Assembly (NCBI GenBank): GCA_947491305.1
Contig: CANLIL010000014.1
Span: forward strand, 1 to 50,716
Source of the DNA: Flavobacteriales bacterium
GTDB taxonomy: Bacteria; Bacteroidota; Bacteroidia; Flavobacteriales_D; Crocinitomicaceae
DNA: 50,716 bases
Direction of reading: 5' to 3'
Shown: piece by piece, positions 41,561 to 50,716 of the stretch
How the letters are laid out: each line of letters opens with the position of its first letter
Position numbering within the stretch: position 1 is the stretch's first letter
Position numbers and translations under genes: made by a program
The notes under the pieces: generated by a model
Seen by the model: only the letters and a program-made list of their open reading frames with translations
Told to the model about the DNA's origin: nothing
Databases searched by the model: none

Positions 41561-43126
41561 ATGAAAAAAATTAATCTTATTGCGTTTTTAATGCTTTTTT
41601 GCATTCAATCTTTTGCACAGGATATTAAAACTTCTGATGAATTTACCGTGAAAGCAGGCGCACCGTACAAAGTAATAGATGGATACAAACGTTATTTCTC
41701 GAAAGATGGTAATGTAATTGCAGTAAAATCTAGAAGAGGTAAATTATCCATTCAAAAATTCGATGCAGACAAAGCAACCCAAGAATCTGTAAATGAATAC
41801 GATGATTATCCAGACAATTATTATGTAATTGGTGAAGTGAAAACTGCCAATAAATTATTCCATGTTTATGTTGAAGAAGCAAGAAGATCAGATACAAAAG
41901 ATGTTTATGCACGTGAAATTTCATACGAAACTGGGGAATTTCTAGGAAAAGGGACTAAAATCTTCACGATTGAAGAAAAATTCAATGGATACATTTCAAT
42001 GGAAACATCTTTTGATGAGAAAAACATTTTATTCCAATACCGTTTAGCTCCAGAAAAAAGAAACGACAAAATCAACAAAGATAAAATCGGAATACATGTT
42101 GTTACAGAAGAACTAGAAGAATTGTGGTCATCAACTGTTGAAATGCCTTATACTGAAGCAATGATGAATAACATTTCTTATGCAGTTGACAAAGATGGGA
42201 CTGTTCATGTTTTGACAGAAGTTTTCACTGAGAAATCAAGAACTAAATATGATAAAAACGGAAATGCAAAATTTAATTACAAAATTATTTCTATTAAATC
42301 TGATGATGTTGAAGAAAATAGCGCTGAAATTGAATTAAAAAAGAAAAAAATCACACAAATAGGATTCTTTGAAGGTGCAAAAGGTGAATTATTGTTAGCT
42401 GGATTTTACAGTAATAAATATGAATTTAACTGTGACGGATTATTTGTGATCAAATTAGAGAAAGATGGCGCATTAATCGACTCAAAAACATTTGAAATCA
42501 GTTTAGATATTATCAAGCAAAATTCATCTGACCGTGCTCAGAAAAAAATGGAAAAAGCTGAAGACAAAGGAAAAGATTTGAGTTTAACTAATATGGTATT
42601 ACGTGAAATTCGTCACCAAGCAGATGGAAGCACCATTTTTGTTGCTGAAAAATATTACACGATCACAACGTATGACTCAAAAGGAAATTCAAGAACAACC
42701 TATTATTACCAAGAAATATTGGCTTCAAAAGTTGATAAAGATGGTGAATTAGCATGGATGAAAAAAATCGCTAAAAATCAAGTTGGTGGTGCCGGAAGAG
42801 GTGGAATGGGTTACAAATACATCTCAAATGATGAAAGTCACTTTTTCATCTATTTAGATAATGTAAAGAATTTAAATCTTCCAAACAATGAATATCCAAA
42901 AGCACATCAAGATGGACGTGGAGGTTATTTAACAGCGGTTAAAATCGACAATGAAAGTGGTGCAATTGAAAAACTATCATTATTTGACTTGAAAAAAGCA
43001 GACGGGATAAAATTATACCAATTTCAAGTAGATCGTATAATTGATGTGGCTAAAAACCAAATGCTGGTTGAATGCTATAAGAAAAGTAAAGAAGATGTGT
43101 TGATTAAAATTGAAATCATCGAATAA
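41561..43126 (+). CDS. exported protein of unknown function
   Basis: 521 residues with a clear signal peptide (1-19, CIQSFAQ). I do not recognise a family. The mature protein is charged, rich in Lys/Glu, and shows repeated strand-turn patterns (FSKDGNVIAVKS, VDKDGTVHVLTE, EGAKGELLLAGFYSNK, RHQADGSTIFVAEK, SNDESHFFIYLDN) that suggest a beta-propeller. No T9SS sorting domain or lipobox, so periplasmic location is likely. It has its own promoter and a terminator behind it. Confidence 0.8.
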   Translation: MKKINLIAFLMLFCIQSFAQDIKTSDEFTVKAGAPYKVIDGYKRYFSKDGNVIAVKSRRGKLSIQKFDADKATQESVNEYDDYPDNYYVIGEVKTANKLFHVYVEEARRSDTKDVYAREISYETGEFLGKGTKIFTIEEKFNGYISMETSFDEKNILFQYRLAPEKRNDKINKDKIGIHVVTEELEELWSSTVEMPYTEAMMNNISYAVDKDGTVHVLTEVFTEKSRTKYDKNGNAKFNYKIISIKSDDVEENSAEIELKKKKITQIGFFEGAKGELLLAGFYSNKYEFNCDGLFVIKLEKDGALIDSKTFEISLDIIKQNSSDRAQKKMEKAEDKGKDLSLTNMVLREIRHQADGSTIFVAEKYYTITTYDSKGNSRTTYYYQEILASKVDKDGELAWMKKIAKNQVGGAGRGGMGYKYISNDESHFFIYLDNVKNLNLPNNEYPKAHQDGRGGYLTAVKIDNESGAIEKLSLFDLKKADGIKLYQFQVDRIIDVAKNQMLVECYKKSKEDVLIKIEIIE

Positions 43127-43142
43127 TGTTTCATATATAATA

Positions 43143-43176
43143 AAAAAACCGTGAGCATTGTTCACGGTTTTTTTTT
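43143..43176. terminator. bidirectional terminator
   Basis: AAAAAACCGTGA / TTCACGGTTTTTTT hairpin with A and T tracts on both sides, between convergent genes. The stem nearly equals that at 20711-20741. Confidence 0.92.
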
Positions 43177-43194
43177 GTTTTATTCTAAATAAAA

Positions 43195-44463
43195 TTAGTT
43201 TTCATCTTCCTCATCAAAATCTGAAGATGTTAATTCTAATGCGCGAACAGCTTGAACGGCATTTCCTGCAATTCCTCGAATAGAACCATACATATCAATC
43301 GTATTTGTAATTACCTTTTCAATTTGCTTTTCACGTTGCTTCCAAATGCGTTGCATCGAACGTTTTTCGGTTTCCAAATCATTTTTTAGTTGAGAAAAAC
43401 CTTCAACGATTGCCTCCACTTGCATTCTAAATTGATTGCTCGTTAAAAAATCATACAATAGATGCATTTTATCTCCCCTATTCTCTTGTGAAATAATCGC
43501 ATTGGATAATTGAATAATAGATTCTCTTAACACATTTGCTAAACCTTTAAATTCCTCGAAAGTACAAATCCAAATACCATCTTTCAAGCCCATTCGCTGC
43601 ATATCAGAAGGCATAACATCCGTAACTAAAACACCAATATTCGCTCCTTTTTCACGTATATCTGCTTTGAATTTCTGAATCCAACTCGGTTGAAAATCTT
43701 TGGTCCGTTTACTTTCGTAATAAATTGTACCACAATTTTGAATTTCACGCGTATTTACAATTTGAATACAATCACCTCCACGAACACCTTTTTTGATCTC
43801 GTCAATAGTATCTAGAGGAAATGAAGTAGACAACCAATCTTCGATTGCTAATTCTTGCACTTCACCTTGCAATTGCATCGATCCTTGTTCTTGTTTGCGT
43901 TTCATTTCTTCCGTCAAACGTTTCTGATCTTCCAATTGCTTTTTCAATTCAAGAATGACCAATTCTGTTTTTTCCTCTTCTGATTTTTTAATTTTATCGC
44001 GTTCAGATTGAATAGCAACTGTTAATTGTTTTTGCGCTTCGGCCTCAACCTGAGATTTTACTTCATCTTTTTCGCGTTTCAAACGCTCAATTTCAGCCTT
44101 TGAAGCGTTCAATTCTTTTACTTGTTCCGATTTTTGATTCAATTCATCTTGTAAAGATTTGAATTGATCTGCTTGATCTGCTTGAAGTTTTATTATTAAT
44201 TTTTCTTCAATGACTTTTCGCTCTTCCTTTAACTTTGAATCTACACGTTCTTGAAATAATTCATTTTCACGTTGTTTTTTTTCTTCAAATTGAGCCTTTT
44301 CAGTTGCCAATTGCATTTCTTTCGTTTTAATTTCTTTTTGAGAATCTGCTAATTGAGCATGGTATTTTTTTTGAATTTGTTCTTCCAATTGATGCGATAA
44401 AATGTCATTAACATCAATAGAGGATCCACAATTTGGGCAAGAAATTTGAGTCGAATTTTGCAT
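43195..44463 (-). CDS. DUF2130 coiled-coil protein with nuclease-like C-terminal domain
   Basis: 422 residues. N-terminal half-zinc-ribbon (CPNCGSSI, residues 9-16), a long charged coiled coil (about 25-215, Glu/Lys/Gln heptads), then the DUF2130 domain (about 215-400): GEVQELAIEDWL, GDCIQIVNT, GTIYYESKRTK, GANIGVLVTDVMP. The E/D...ESK pattern resembles PD-(D/E)XK nucleases; activity is unproven. Found in many phyla, sometimes with phage-related genes. Isolated here with its own terminator. Confidence 0.92.
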   Translation of the reverse strand: MQNSTQISCPNCGSSIDVNDILSHQLEEQIQKKYHAQLADSQKEIKTKEMQLATEKAQFEEKKQRENELFQERVDSKLKEERKVIEEKLIIKLQADQADQFKSLQDELNQKSEQVKELNASKAEIERLKREKDEVKSQVEAEAQKQLTVAIQSERDKIKKSEEEKTELVILELKKQLEDQKRLTEEMKRKQEQGSMQLQGEVQELAIEDWLSTSFPLDTIDEIKKGVRGGDCIQIVNTREIQNCGTIYYESKRTKDFQPSWIQKFKADIREKGANIGVLVTDVMPSDMQRMGLKDGIWICTFEEFKGLANVLRESIIQLSNAIISQENRGDKMHLLYDFLTSNQFRMQVEAIVEGFSQLKNDLETEKRSMQRIWKQREKQIEKVITNTIDMYGSIRGIAGNAVQAVRALELTSSDFDEEDEN

Positions 44464-44611
44464 AAAAAATTAAATTTTACTTAACGAAATAAATACTATT
44501 CAAATTTAAATTAAAAAATTGATTTATGGATACTGAATTATTTTTAACTTTAGACAACCTTTCTTTGCAATTAAACGTTTAACACTATATAGAACTATAA
44601 ACAGAACAGTT

Positions 44612-47600
44612 GTGCGATATATTATACTATTATTACTATTATTAGTTGTAAATTTTTTAGGTTTATCACAAACATTAGATCCATTCACAATCAGGTATCA
44701 AAACCTTCAAAAAGGTGGAATACGAATTATTTCAAATGTATCTTTAGGTGCAACCAATAGTTCGTTAAATTATCAAACTCCACCAAGTGGAAATTCCTAT
44801 AATAATAATGCTACAATGGGCTATGTTGACATTGATGGTAATGCTTCAACTTTTATGTCATCTAGTGACAGTTTAAATTTAAATAACTGTAGTGAGATAC
44901 TATGGGCAGGTTTATATTGGGGAGCATTAATAGGAAACAACGCTGTTCAAACCACGTTGAATAATTATGCGAATCGAGATAAAGTAAAAGTAAAAATAAA
45001 TAATGGAGCGTACACAACTTTAACAGCCGATGAAATATTCAATCAAACTACTAATACAAGTTACAAAACATACCATTGTTTCAAAAATGTTACTTCTTTA
45101 GTTACGAACGCTGGAATTAAAGCAAAATTCACCATAGCAGATTTGGTTTCACTAAATCATACTCAATTCCCAAGTACTAATGGACCTTATGGAGGTTGGT
45201 CCATCGTTGTTGTTTATAAAAACATTTTTGAATCTCAACGTTTATTAACCGTTTATGATGGTTTGACATCTGTTAATGGAACAAATCAAGTTAACATTCC
45301 AATTTCTGGATTTGTTACTCCACAGGTTGGTCCGGTTAGTTTTGAATTAGGGATTGTAACGTTAGATGGTGACCGAGGTGTAAGTGGTGATCAGTTAAAA
45401 TTCAATAACTTAAACATTTCAGATGCAATACATAATGTAAATGATGTATGCAACAGTACTATTTCTTACAATGGTGTTTTAACTCCTTTTAGAAACCCTT
45501 TATATACCAATACGTTGGGATATGACGCGAATATTTTTATACCCAATAATGCAACACAACAATACATAGGCAATAATGCAACTACTGCATCCATTTCTCA
45601 GACAAGTACAGGTGATCAATATTTTTCACAAGTAGTAACATTTGCAATAGATGTATACGAACCTGATTTAAGGGCCTCTGTTACAATCAATGATTTGAAT
45701 GGTGGAAATGTTGCTCCAGGTGATATTCTGGAATACACAATTGTTGGTAAAAACATCGGCTCTGATATTGCAAATGGCGTTTACATTAGAGATACACTCG
45801 ATCCTAGAACAGTTTATTTGCCCAATTCTTTACAAATTTTATCCGGACCAAATACAGGATTTAAAACTGATGTAACGTTAGATGACCAAGCTGAATATTT
45901 TTCTGCAAGTAAAGTAGTGCAATTTAGAGTTGGAACAGGAGCAAATGCGAGTACAGGTGGACAAATGCTAAGTGCAAACAGTGGTGCAGACAGTACAGTA
46001 GTGAAATTTAAAGTAACTGTAATTAATGATTGTTTAATGTTTCAATGTGATAGTACATTGGATCACAAAGCGTATATTTTTGGAACAAGTGTCGTATCTG
46101 GCAATTTCTTTAACAACAATGGACTTGCTGATTTTTATGGTCCAAATGGCTGTCCTGCAATAGCTAGTAACGTACTTTCAATAAATGTTTCTGGATGCCC
46201 TCCTGATGTTATCACGGCAAACACACCAATTTGTGCAGGAACCAATCTTTCACTTTCTATACCAAATTCAAGTGCAGCACAATACTCATGGACAGGTCCG
46301 AATGGTTTTACGTCAACTGGATTCAACAATGCGAGTATTTCAAATACTACCGTTGCAAATAGCGGTTTATATCAAGTTCAAATCACATTTCCTGGTTTAA
46401 ATTGTTTGTTAAATAAAACTAAATTAGTTACAATAAATCCACTACCTACAATTTCTTTAGCTAGTCAGACAAATGTATTGTGTAATAGTTTTTCTACAGG
46501 AGCGCTAACTGTTAACGTTACAAACGCAACTGCACCGTTTACTTATTTATGGTCAAATAATGCTACCACAAATTCAATAACATCAATTGCCGCAGGTAAT
46601 TATACTGTTCAAGTTACTGATTCTAACTCTTGTGTAAAAACAGCAAGTTATACACTAACACAACCGACAGTATTAAATGCCGTTATTTCAAATTTATCCA
46701 ATTACAATGGTGTTAATATCAGTTGCTTTTCTGGGAATAATGGAAGCGCATTGGTAACTGCGAGTGGTGGCGTTGGACCTTACACTTATCTTTGGAATAA
46801 TGGCTCAATAATAAACAATCCAACAAACTTAATTGCAGACACCAATACTGTTACAGTTACAGATGCAAATTTATGTACATTATCCGTTAGTACCAATTTA
46901 ACTCAACCAGCTGAATTACAGCTTTCTGAAACACACCAAAACATTTCATGTCATAACGGTAATGATGGAACAATCACTTTAACAGTGACTGGTGGCACAG
47001 CACCTTTTACGTATTCTTGGTCAAATGGATCAACCAATCAAAATTTAGCCAATTTAACAATTGGAACGTATAGCGTCACTGCAACCGATGTGAATGGCTG
47101 TACAGATACAATATCTGTAACATTAACACAACCACTTGCTCCAATAAGTTCAAGTGATACCCATGTAAATGTTTTATGTAAAGGTTTTTCAACTGGTGCA
47201 ATTGATTTAGCTGTAAATGGTGGAACAGCTCCCTACACGTATGCTTGGTCAAATGGTCAAACAACTCAAGACATCGATACATTAATTAGCGGACAATATA
47301 TTGTTGTAATTACCGATTCAAAATTATGTACATTTAATGATACAGTTTTTATTTCTGAACCCTTAAATGCGTTAAGTATAACAAATGTTGTAACTCCTGT
47401 TAGTTGTTTTGGGGACTCAACTGGAGCTATCAATATCACTACAGCTGGTGGAACGTCTCCCTACACCTATGCGTGGTCATCGAATGCAACATCTGAAGAT
47501 TTAAACAGTTTATTAATAGGAAATTATACTGTAACCATAACAGATACTAATTTATGTGTACTCATAAGTAGTCAGATAAATGTTCCACAACCAATTGCCC

Positions 47601-50600
47601 CACTTTCAATTTCACATGTAATTGATGATGTCAATTGTTTTGGTGGTAATGATGGTGCAATTGATTTGACTGTTAATGGTGGTACAGCTCCATATACTTA
47701 TGCATGGTCAAATGGCCAAACAAGTCAAGATGTGAGTAATTTAATCACAGATACCTTTAATGTTATAGTAACAGATGTAAATAATTGTATTATTCATGAT
47801 TCAGTAATTTTTGTTCCTCAACCTGCTGCAAGCTATATACTTTCTACTACTAACACAGATGTTTTGTGTTATGGGTTTTCAACGGGTGCGATTGATTTTA
47901 GTGTAACTGGTGGTACTTTACCCTATACTTATTCTTGGTCAAATGGCCAAACAACACAAGATATCGATTCATTAACAATTGGAAGCTATGAAGTTATTGT
48001 CACTGATTCTAAAGGTTGTAAAGACAGTTTAACAACAACATTAATTCAACCTTTAACACCGCTTGCACTTTCCATTACTCATACTGATGCATTGTGTATT
48101 GGTGGTACTCAAGGAACAATTGACATAACAGCTGGAGGAGGAACAGCTCCGTACACTTATTTTTGGAATAATAATCAGACAGTTCCAGATATCGACAGTT
48201 TAAACCAAGGTTTTTACTATTGTTTGGTTACAGATATGCATGGTTGTTTTGATACAATATCTGCAACAATATTAGATCCAAATAACAACATGGTTTTATC
48301 AATAAGTAATACTGATGTTCAATGTTTTGCAGGAAGCGATGGAACTGTAAATTTAACCGTTCAATTTGGAACACCTGGCTATAATTATATCTGGAATAAT
48401 GGTGCAACAACTCAAGATTTAAGCAATGTTCCCATTGGAACCTATTCAGTTGATGTCACAGATTTTAACACATGTGGTGCTTTTATTTCAATCGTTGTTG
48501 ATCAACCAGCTACTCCTGTTTCTGGAACAACCTCTACAGTTGATGTATTGTGTAAAACATTTGCGACTGGTAGTATTGATGCTAGTGCTTCTGGAGGAAT
48601 TGCCCCATACACATATTTATGGTCAAACATTTCTACGAACCAAGATATCCAAAACTTAATAGCAGGAATTTATACACTCACAATAAAAGATAGTCACAAT
48701 TGTATCCTTGCAATTTCAGATACAATTTTTGAACCTGCAACAGTGGTTTCTGCAACAAATGTACATACGAATGTAAATTGTTTTGGAGGAAGTGATGGAA
48801 CGATCAATTTAATTCCTGCAGGTGGTGTTGGGAATTATACTTTTTTATGGTCAAATTCTCAAACAACTGAAGACATTGACAGTTTGATTTTAGGAACTTA
48901 TAATGTTACAATTACAGACAGTAATAATTGTGTTTTCCCTTACAGTGTATTAATCACGCAACCAACTGCTCCAATTTCATTAGCAACATCAATTACCAAT
49001 GTTTCGTGTTTTGGTGGAAGTAATGGAATTATAAATTTAACTCCAAACGGAGGAACAGCTCCTTATACTTATTTCTGGTCTGATTCAACTACAAACCAAG
49101 ATTTAACCAATGCACCAATTGGAACGTATTCTGTTATTGTAACAGACACCAATAATTGTGTAGATTCTATCAGTGGCGTGCTTATTCAACCAACATTACT
49201 AGTTATAAGTGGTTCAATTACGCCTGTTATTTGTCATGGAGATGCAACAGGAACAGCTTCTGTTGTTGCAAATGGAGGAACACCAGGTTACTCCTATTTA
49301 TGGAGTAATGGTGATCAAAACGCCTTGAATGATTCAATTCTTACTGGTTCGTATTCTGTTTTGGTAACAGATAGTTTAGGTTGTCAAGATTCATTGACTG
49401 TTTTTGTAAATGAACCAACATTATTAACGAGTTCAACCACACACATTGACAATCCATGTTACGGTAATTCTATTGGTTCCGTAAGTGTTGTTCCGGCTGG
49501 AGGAATTGCACCTTACACTTATTTATGGAGTAATTTTGCGCCAACTCCAACAACATCCAATTTAATTGCTGGAGTTTACACGGTTGTTGTAAAAGATTCA
49601 AACAATTGTATAGTAAACGATACGTCTGAAGTATTGCAACCATTAGCTCCTCTTGCAATTAATTTTGCAATTACAGACAACATCTGTTTTAATGGAATAT
49701 CTGGAGCTATAGACGCGACAATTACTGGAGGAACTGCTCCTTATTCTTATTTATGGAATACAACAGCTATTACTCAAGACATAAACAATTTACCTATCGG
49801 TATTTATACACTTTCAATTATAGACAATCAAAACTGTGTTTTATCTAAAACAGATACGATTGTTCAACCAACTCAAATTGACACGTCTAATGTACTATTA
49901 GATGATATTAGTTGTAATGGATTCAGCGATGGATCCATCAATTTAACAACGGTTGGTGGAACAGCTCCTTACACTTATTTATGGTCGAATAACACAACCA
50001 ACGAAGATTTAACCAATGTAATTATAGGAACATATACCGTTACGATTACTGACAATAATTTGTGTACGCGTCAGTTTACTTATACGTTAAATCAACCTTT
50101 GCCGTTGATTTCGACGTATACAACTATTGAACCTTTGTGTTATGCGTATTCTGATGGAAGTATCACCTTGAACACAACTGGCGGTACAACACCATATGCG
50201 TATAGCTGGACAAATGGAAGCACGAGTGCAGTCAACAGTGGAATTGTAACAGGAAATTACACTGCAACCATCACAGATGCTCAGAATTGTGTCTTTGTAT
50301 TGCCTTGTTTTATCGATCAGCCGGATCAAATTCAAGTTTCATTTAATGTGTCTGATACGGTTGGCTGTGATCCTACAACGATTGAATTCACGAATACTTC
50401 AGACGAACAATTTATTAGTACATGGCAATTTGGGGACGGAAACAGTGCTAATGGAAGTAACATTACAAATACTTACACTAGTCCTGGCTGTTTTGACGTG
50501 AGTTTAACAGTAGAATCGCCAATTGGATGCACTAATTCTGTTATTTATCCTTCGATTATTTGTATCAACCCTACGCCAACTGCTGGAATTAGTGCGAACC

Positions 50601-50716
50601 CAACAACCTTAGATACTTCGAATCCAGAAACAGAAATTACAAATACAACAACGGGAGCAGTTTCTTATGAATGGGACATGGGTGATAATGGTTTGTATAA
50701 CTTCTTCCAGCCAGGA
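44612..50716 (+). CDS. SprB-repeat adhesin (3' end outside the window)
   Basis: At least 2035 residues; open to the last base. The best start is GTG at 44612 (frame is open back to 44537 without an ATG), giving a signal peptide VRYIILLLLLLLVVNFLGLSQ. Residues ~25-345 are an uncharacterised N-terminal region (SEILWAGLYWGALIGN, GGWSIVVVYKN). About 350-450 is a DUF11-like domain (DILEYTIVGKNIGSDIANGV), about 526-605 Ig-like (SWTGPNGF). From 46441 to 50330 there are 17 tandem SprB repeats of about 75-78 residues, each with C.G.s.GsI, GGTAPYTYxWSN, DL..I..G.Y.V.ItD..nC and QP. PKD domains follow (TWQFGDGNSANGS, YEWDMGDN). SprB is the mobile gliding adhesin of Flavobacterium, exported by T9SS; a C-terminal gliding-associated sorting domain is expected beyond the window. 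Confidence 0.92.
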   Translation, partial: MRYIILLLLLLVVNFLGLSQTLDPFTIRYQNLQKGGIRIISNVSLGATNSSLNYQTPPSGNSYNNNATMGYVDIDGNASTFMSSSDSLNLNNCSEILWAGLYWGALIGNNAVQTTLNNYANRDKVKVKINNGAYTTLTADEIFNQTTNTSYKTYHCFKNVTSLVTNAGIKAKFTIADLVSLNHTQFPSTNGPYGGWSIVVVYKNIFESQRLLTVYDGLTSVNGTNQVNIPISGFVTPQVGPVSFELGIVTLDGDRGVSGDQLKFNNLNISDAIHNVNDVCNSTISYNGVLTPFRNPLYTNTLGYDANIFIPNNATQQYIGNNATTASISQTSTGDQYFSQVVTFAIDVYEPDLRASVTINDLNGGNVAPGDILEYTIVGKNIGSDIANGVYIRDTLDPRTVYLPNSLQILSGPNTGFKTDVTLDDQAEYFSASKVVQFRVGTGANASTGGQMLSANSGADSTVVKFKVTVINDCLMFQCDSTLDHKAYIFGTSVVSGNFFNNNGLADFYGPNGCPAIASNVLSINVSGCPPDVITANTPICAGTNLSLSIPNSSAAQYSWTGPNGFTSTGFNNASISNTTVANSGLYQVQITFPGLNCLLNKTKLVTINPLPTISLASQTNVLCNSFSTGALTVNVTNATAPFTYLWSNNATTNSITSIAAGNYTVQVTDSNSCVKTASYTLTQPTVLNAVISNLSNYNGVNISCFSGNNGSALVTASGGVGPYTYLWNNGSIINNPTNLIADTNTVTVTDANLCTLSVSTNLTQPAELQLSETHQNISCHNGNDGTITLTVTGGTAPFTYSWSNGSTNQNLANLTIGTYSVTATDVNGCTDTISVTLTQPLAPISSSDTHVNVLCKGFSTGAIDLAVNGGTAPYTYAWSNGQTTQDIDTLISGQYIVVITDSKLCTFNDTVFISEPLNALSITNVVTPVSCFGDSTGAINITTAGGTSPYTYAWSSNATSEDLNSLLIGNYTVTITDTNLCVLISSQINVPQPIAPLSISHVIDDVNCFGGNDGAIDLTVNGGTAPYTYAWSNGQTSQDVSNLITDTFNVIVTDVNNCIIHDSVIFVPQPAASYILSTTNTDVLCYGFSTGAIDFSVTGGTLPYTYSWSNGQTTQDIDSLTIGSYEVIVTDSKGCKDSLTTTLIQPLTPLALSITHTDALCIGGTQGTIDITAGGGTAPYTYFWNNNQTVPDIDSLNQGFYYCLVTDMHGCFDTISATILDPNNNMVLSISNTDVQCFAGSDGTVNLTVQFGTPGYNYIWNNGATTQDLSNVPIGTYSVDVTDFNTCGAFISIVVDQPATPVSGTTSTVDVLCKTFATGSIDASASGGIAPYTYLWSNISTNQDIQNLIAGIYTLTIKDSHNCILAISDTIFEPATVVSATNVHTNVNCFGGSDGTINLIPAGGVGNYTFLWSNSQTTEDIDSLILGTYNVTITDSNNCVFPYSVLITQPTAPISLATSITNVSCFGGSNGIINLTPNGGTAPYTYFWSDSTTNQDLTNAPIGTYSVIVTDTNNCVDSISGVLIQPTLLVISGSITPVICHGDATGTASVVANGGTPGYSYLWSNGDQNALNDSILTGSYSVLVTDSLGCQDSLTVFVNEPTLLTSSTTHIDNPCYGNSIGSVSVVPAGGIAPYTYLWSNFAPTPTTSNLIAGVYTVVVKDSNNCIVNDTSEVLQPLAPLAINFAITDNICFNGISGAIDATITGGTAPYSYLWNTTAITQDINNLPIGIYTLSIIDNQNCVLSKTDTIVQPTQIDTSNVLLDDISCNGFSDGSINLTTVGGTAPYTYLWSNNTTNEDLTNVIIGTYTVTITDNNLCTRQFTYTLNQPLPLISTYTTIEPLCYAYSDGSITLNTTGGTTPYAYSWTNGSTSAVNSGIVTGNYTATITDAQNCVFVLPCFIDQPDQIQVSFNVSDTVGCDPTTIEFTNTSDEQFISTWQFGDGNSANGSNITNTYTSPGCFDVSLTVESPIGCTNSVIYPSIICINPTPTAGISANPTTLDTSNPETEITNTTTGAVSYEWDMGDNGLYNFFQPG
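46441..50330 (+). repeat. 17 tandem SprB coding repeats
   Basis: Units are about 225-235 bp, diverged, all in one frame. Most begin with a Val/Ile-Ser strand and contain C(F/K/Y/H)G, then GGTAPYTYxWSN. Units 4, 6 and 7 are closest to each other (CKGFSTGAID or CYGFSTGAID, WSNGQTTQDID), suggesting recent duplication or gene conversion within the array. Confidence 0.88.

Noticed and set aside
20711-43176. Nearly identical terminator stems at 20711-20741 and 43143-43176 as a dispersed element
   Set aside because: Similarity is limited to the short stem and each sits where a terminator is expected; reuse of a stable stem is sufficient explanation.
46441-50330. Periodic DNA repeats at the right end
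   Set aside because: They are one open frame coding for SprB repeats with a conserved protein pattern; the DNA periodicity follows from this.

Overview
The window is AT-rich chromosomal DNA of a member of the Bacteroidota, most likely order Flavobacteriales and possibly near Fluviicola/Crocinitomicaceae (inference from gene content; I could not run a search). The evidence is: three proteins of the type IX secretion / gliding kind (two complete ones with C-terminal sorting domains, and a large SprB-repeat adhesin running off the right edge); GWxTD, ComB and four-helix-bundle proteins typical of the phylum; a DnaE with an N-terminal proofreading exonuclease fused to it; and promoters of the Bacteroidota type (TTG, about 19 bp, TAnnTTTG) in front of rimO and tRNA-Ser. 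Thirty-three protein genes and three tRNA genes are supported.

Layout. 1-900: tRNA-Val(TAC) followed by an unusual array: a terminator, a small GIY-YIG nuclease gene whose 3' end runs into a degenerate tRNA-Val copy, two ~165-bp tandem cassettes that each end in a copy of the tRNA 3' end, and a second copy of the original terminator. 1074-5975: dnaE and a four-helix-bundle gene bracketed by inverted repeats. 6097-8623: four-gene minus operon (lipoprotein, DUF3817, comB, zinc nuclease/phospholipase-like). 8833-16391: rimO, a membrane protein between repeat tracts, xerD/aroQ with overlapping divergent starts, a GT2 glycosyltransferase and GWxTD protein, tRNA-Ser(TGA), and an MFS exporter. 16536-22758: a 1381-residue T9SS cargo protein and a NatA/NatB-type ABC transporter. 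23199-29538: a paired inactive/active M16 peptidase operon, then a VWA + MoxR/ChlI-like AAA+ operon. 29606-33675: a small membrane protein, the proton-translocating transhydrogenase pntA-pntB with a 45-bp duplication at its junction, and tRNA-Leu(GAG). 33811-44463: LemA-TPM-TPM, an M1 aminopeptidase, a BNR-repeat T9SS protein, a PAP2 phosphatase, an unknown secreted protein and a DUF2130 coiled-coil protein. 44612-end: an adhesin with 17 SprB repeats, 3' end outside the window.

Most notable observation. The cassette downstream of tRNA-Val recurs, in diverged form, downstream of the unrelated tRNA-Leu gene 33 kb away (minus strand). At both loci the element begins right after the tRNA discriminator base with CTCTGATnAAnGC, then a terminator hairpin, then a 15-mer (ATCCAyTGCACGTCG), and exactly 31 nt after the start of that 15-mer a copy of the host tRNA's own T-arm 3' strand (AATCC...). 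Between them lies a sequence resembling that host tRNA's acceptor 5' strand. Period is 164-168 bp at both loci. This looks like a family of tRNA-linked mini-elements that carry a host-matched acceptor/T-arm mimic; only the tRNA-Val locus carries a GIY-YIG nuclease gene, a candidate mobility enzyme. Mobility and function are inference; the sequence pattern is direct observation.
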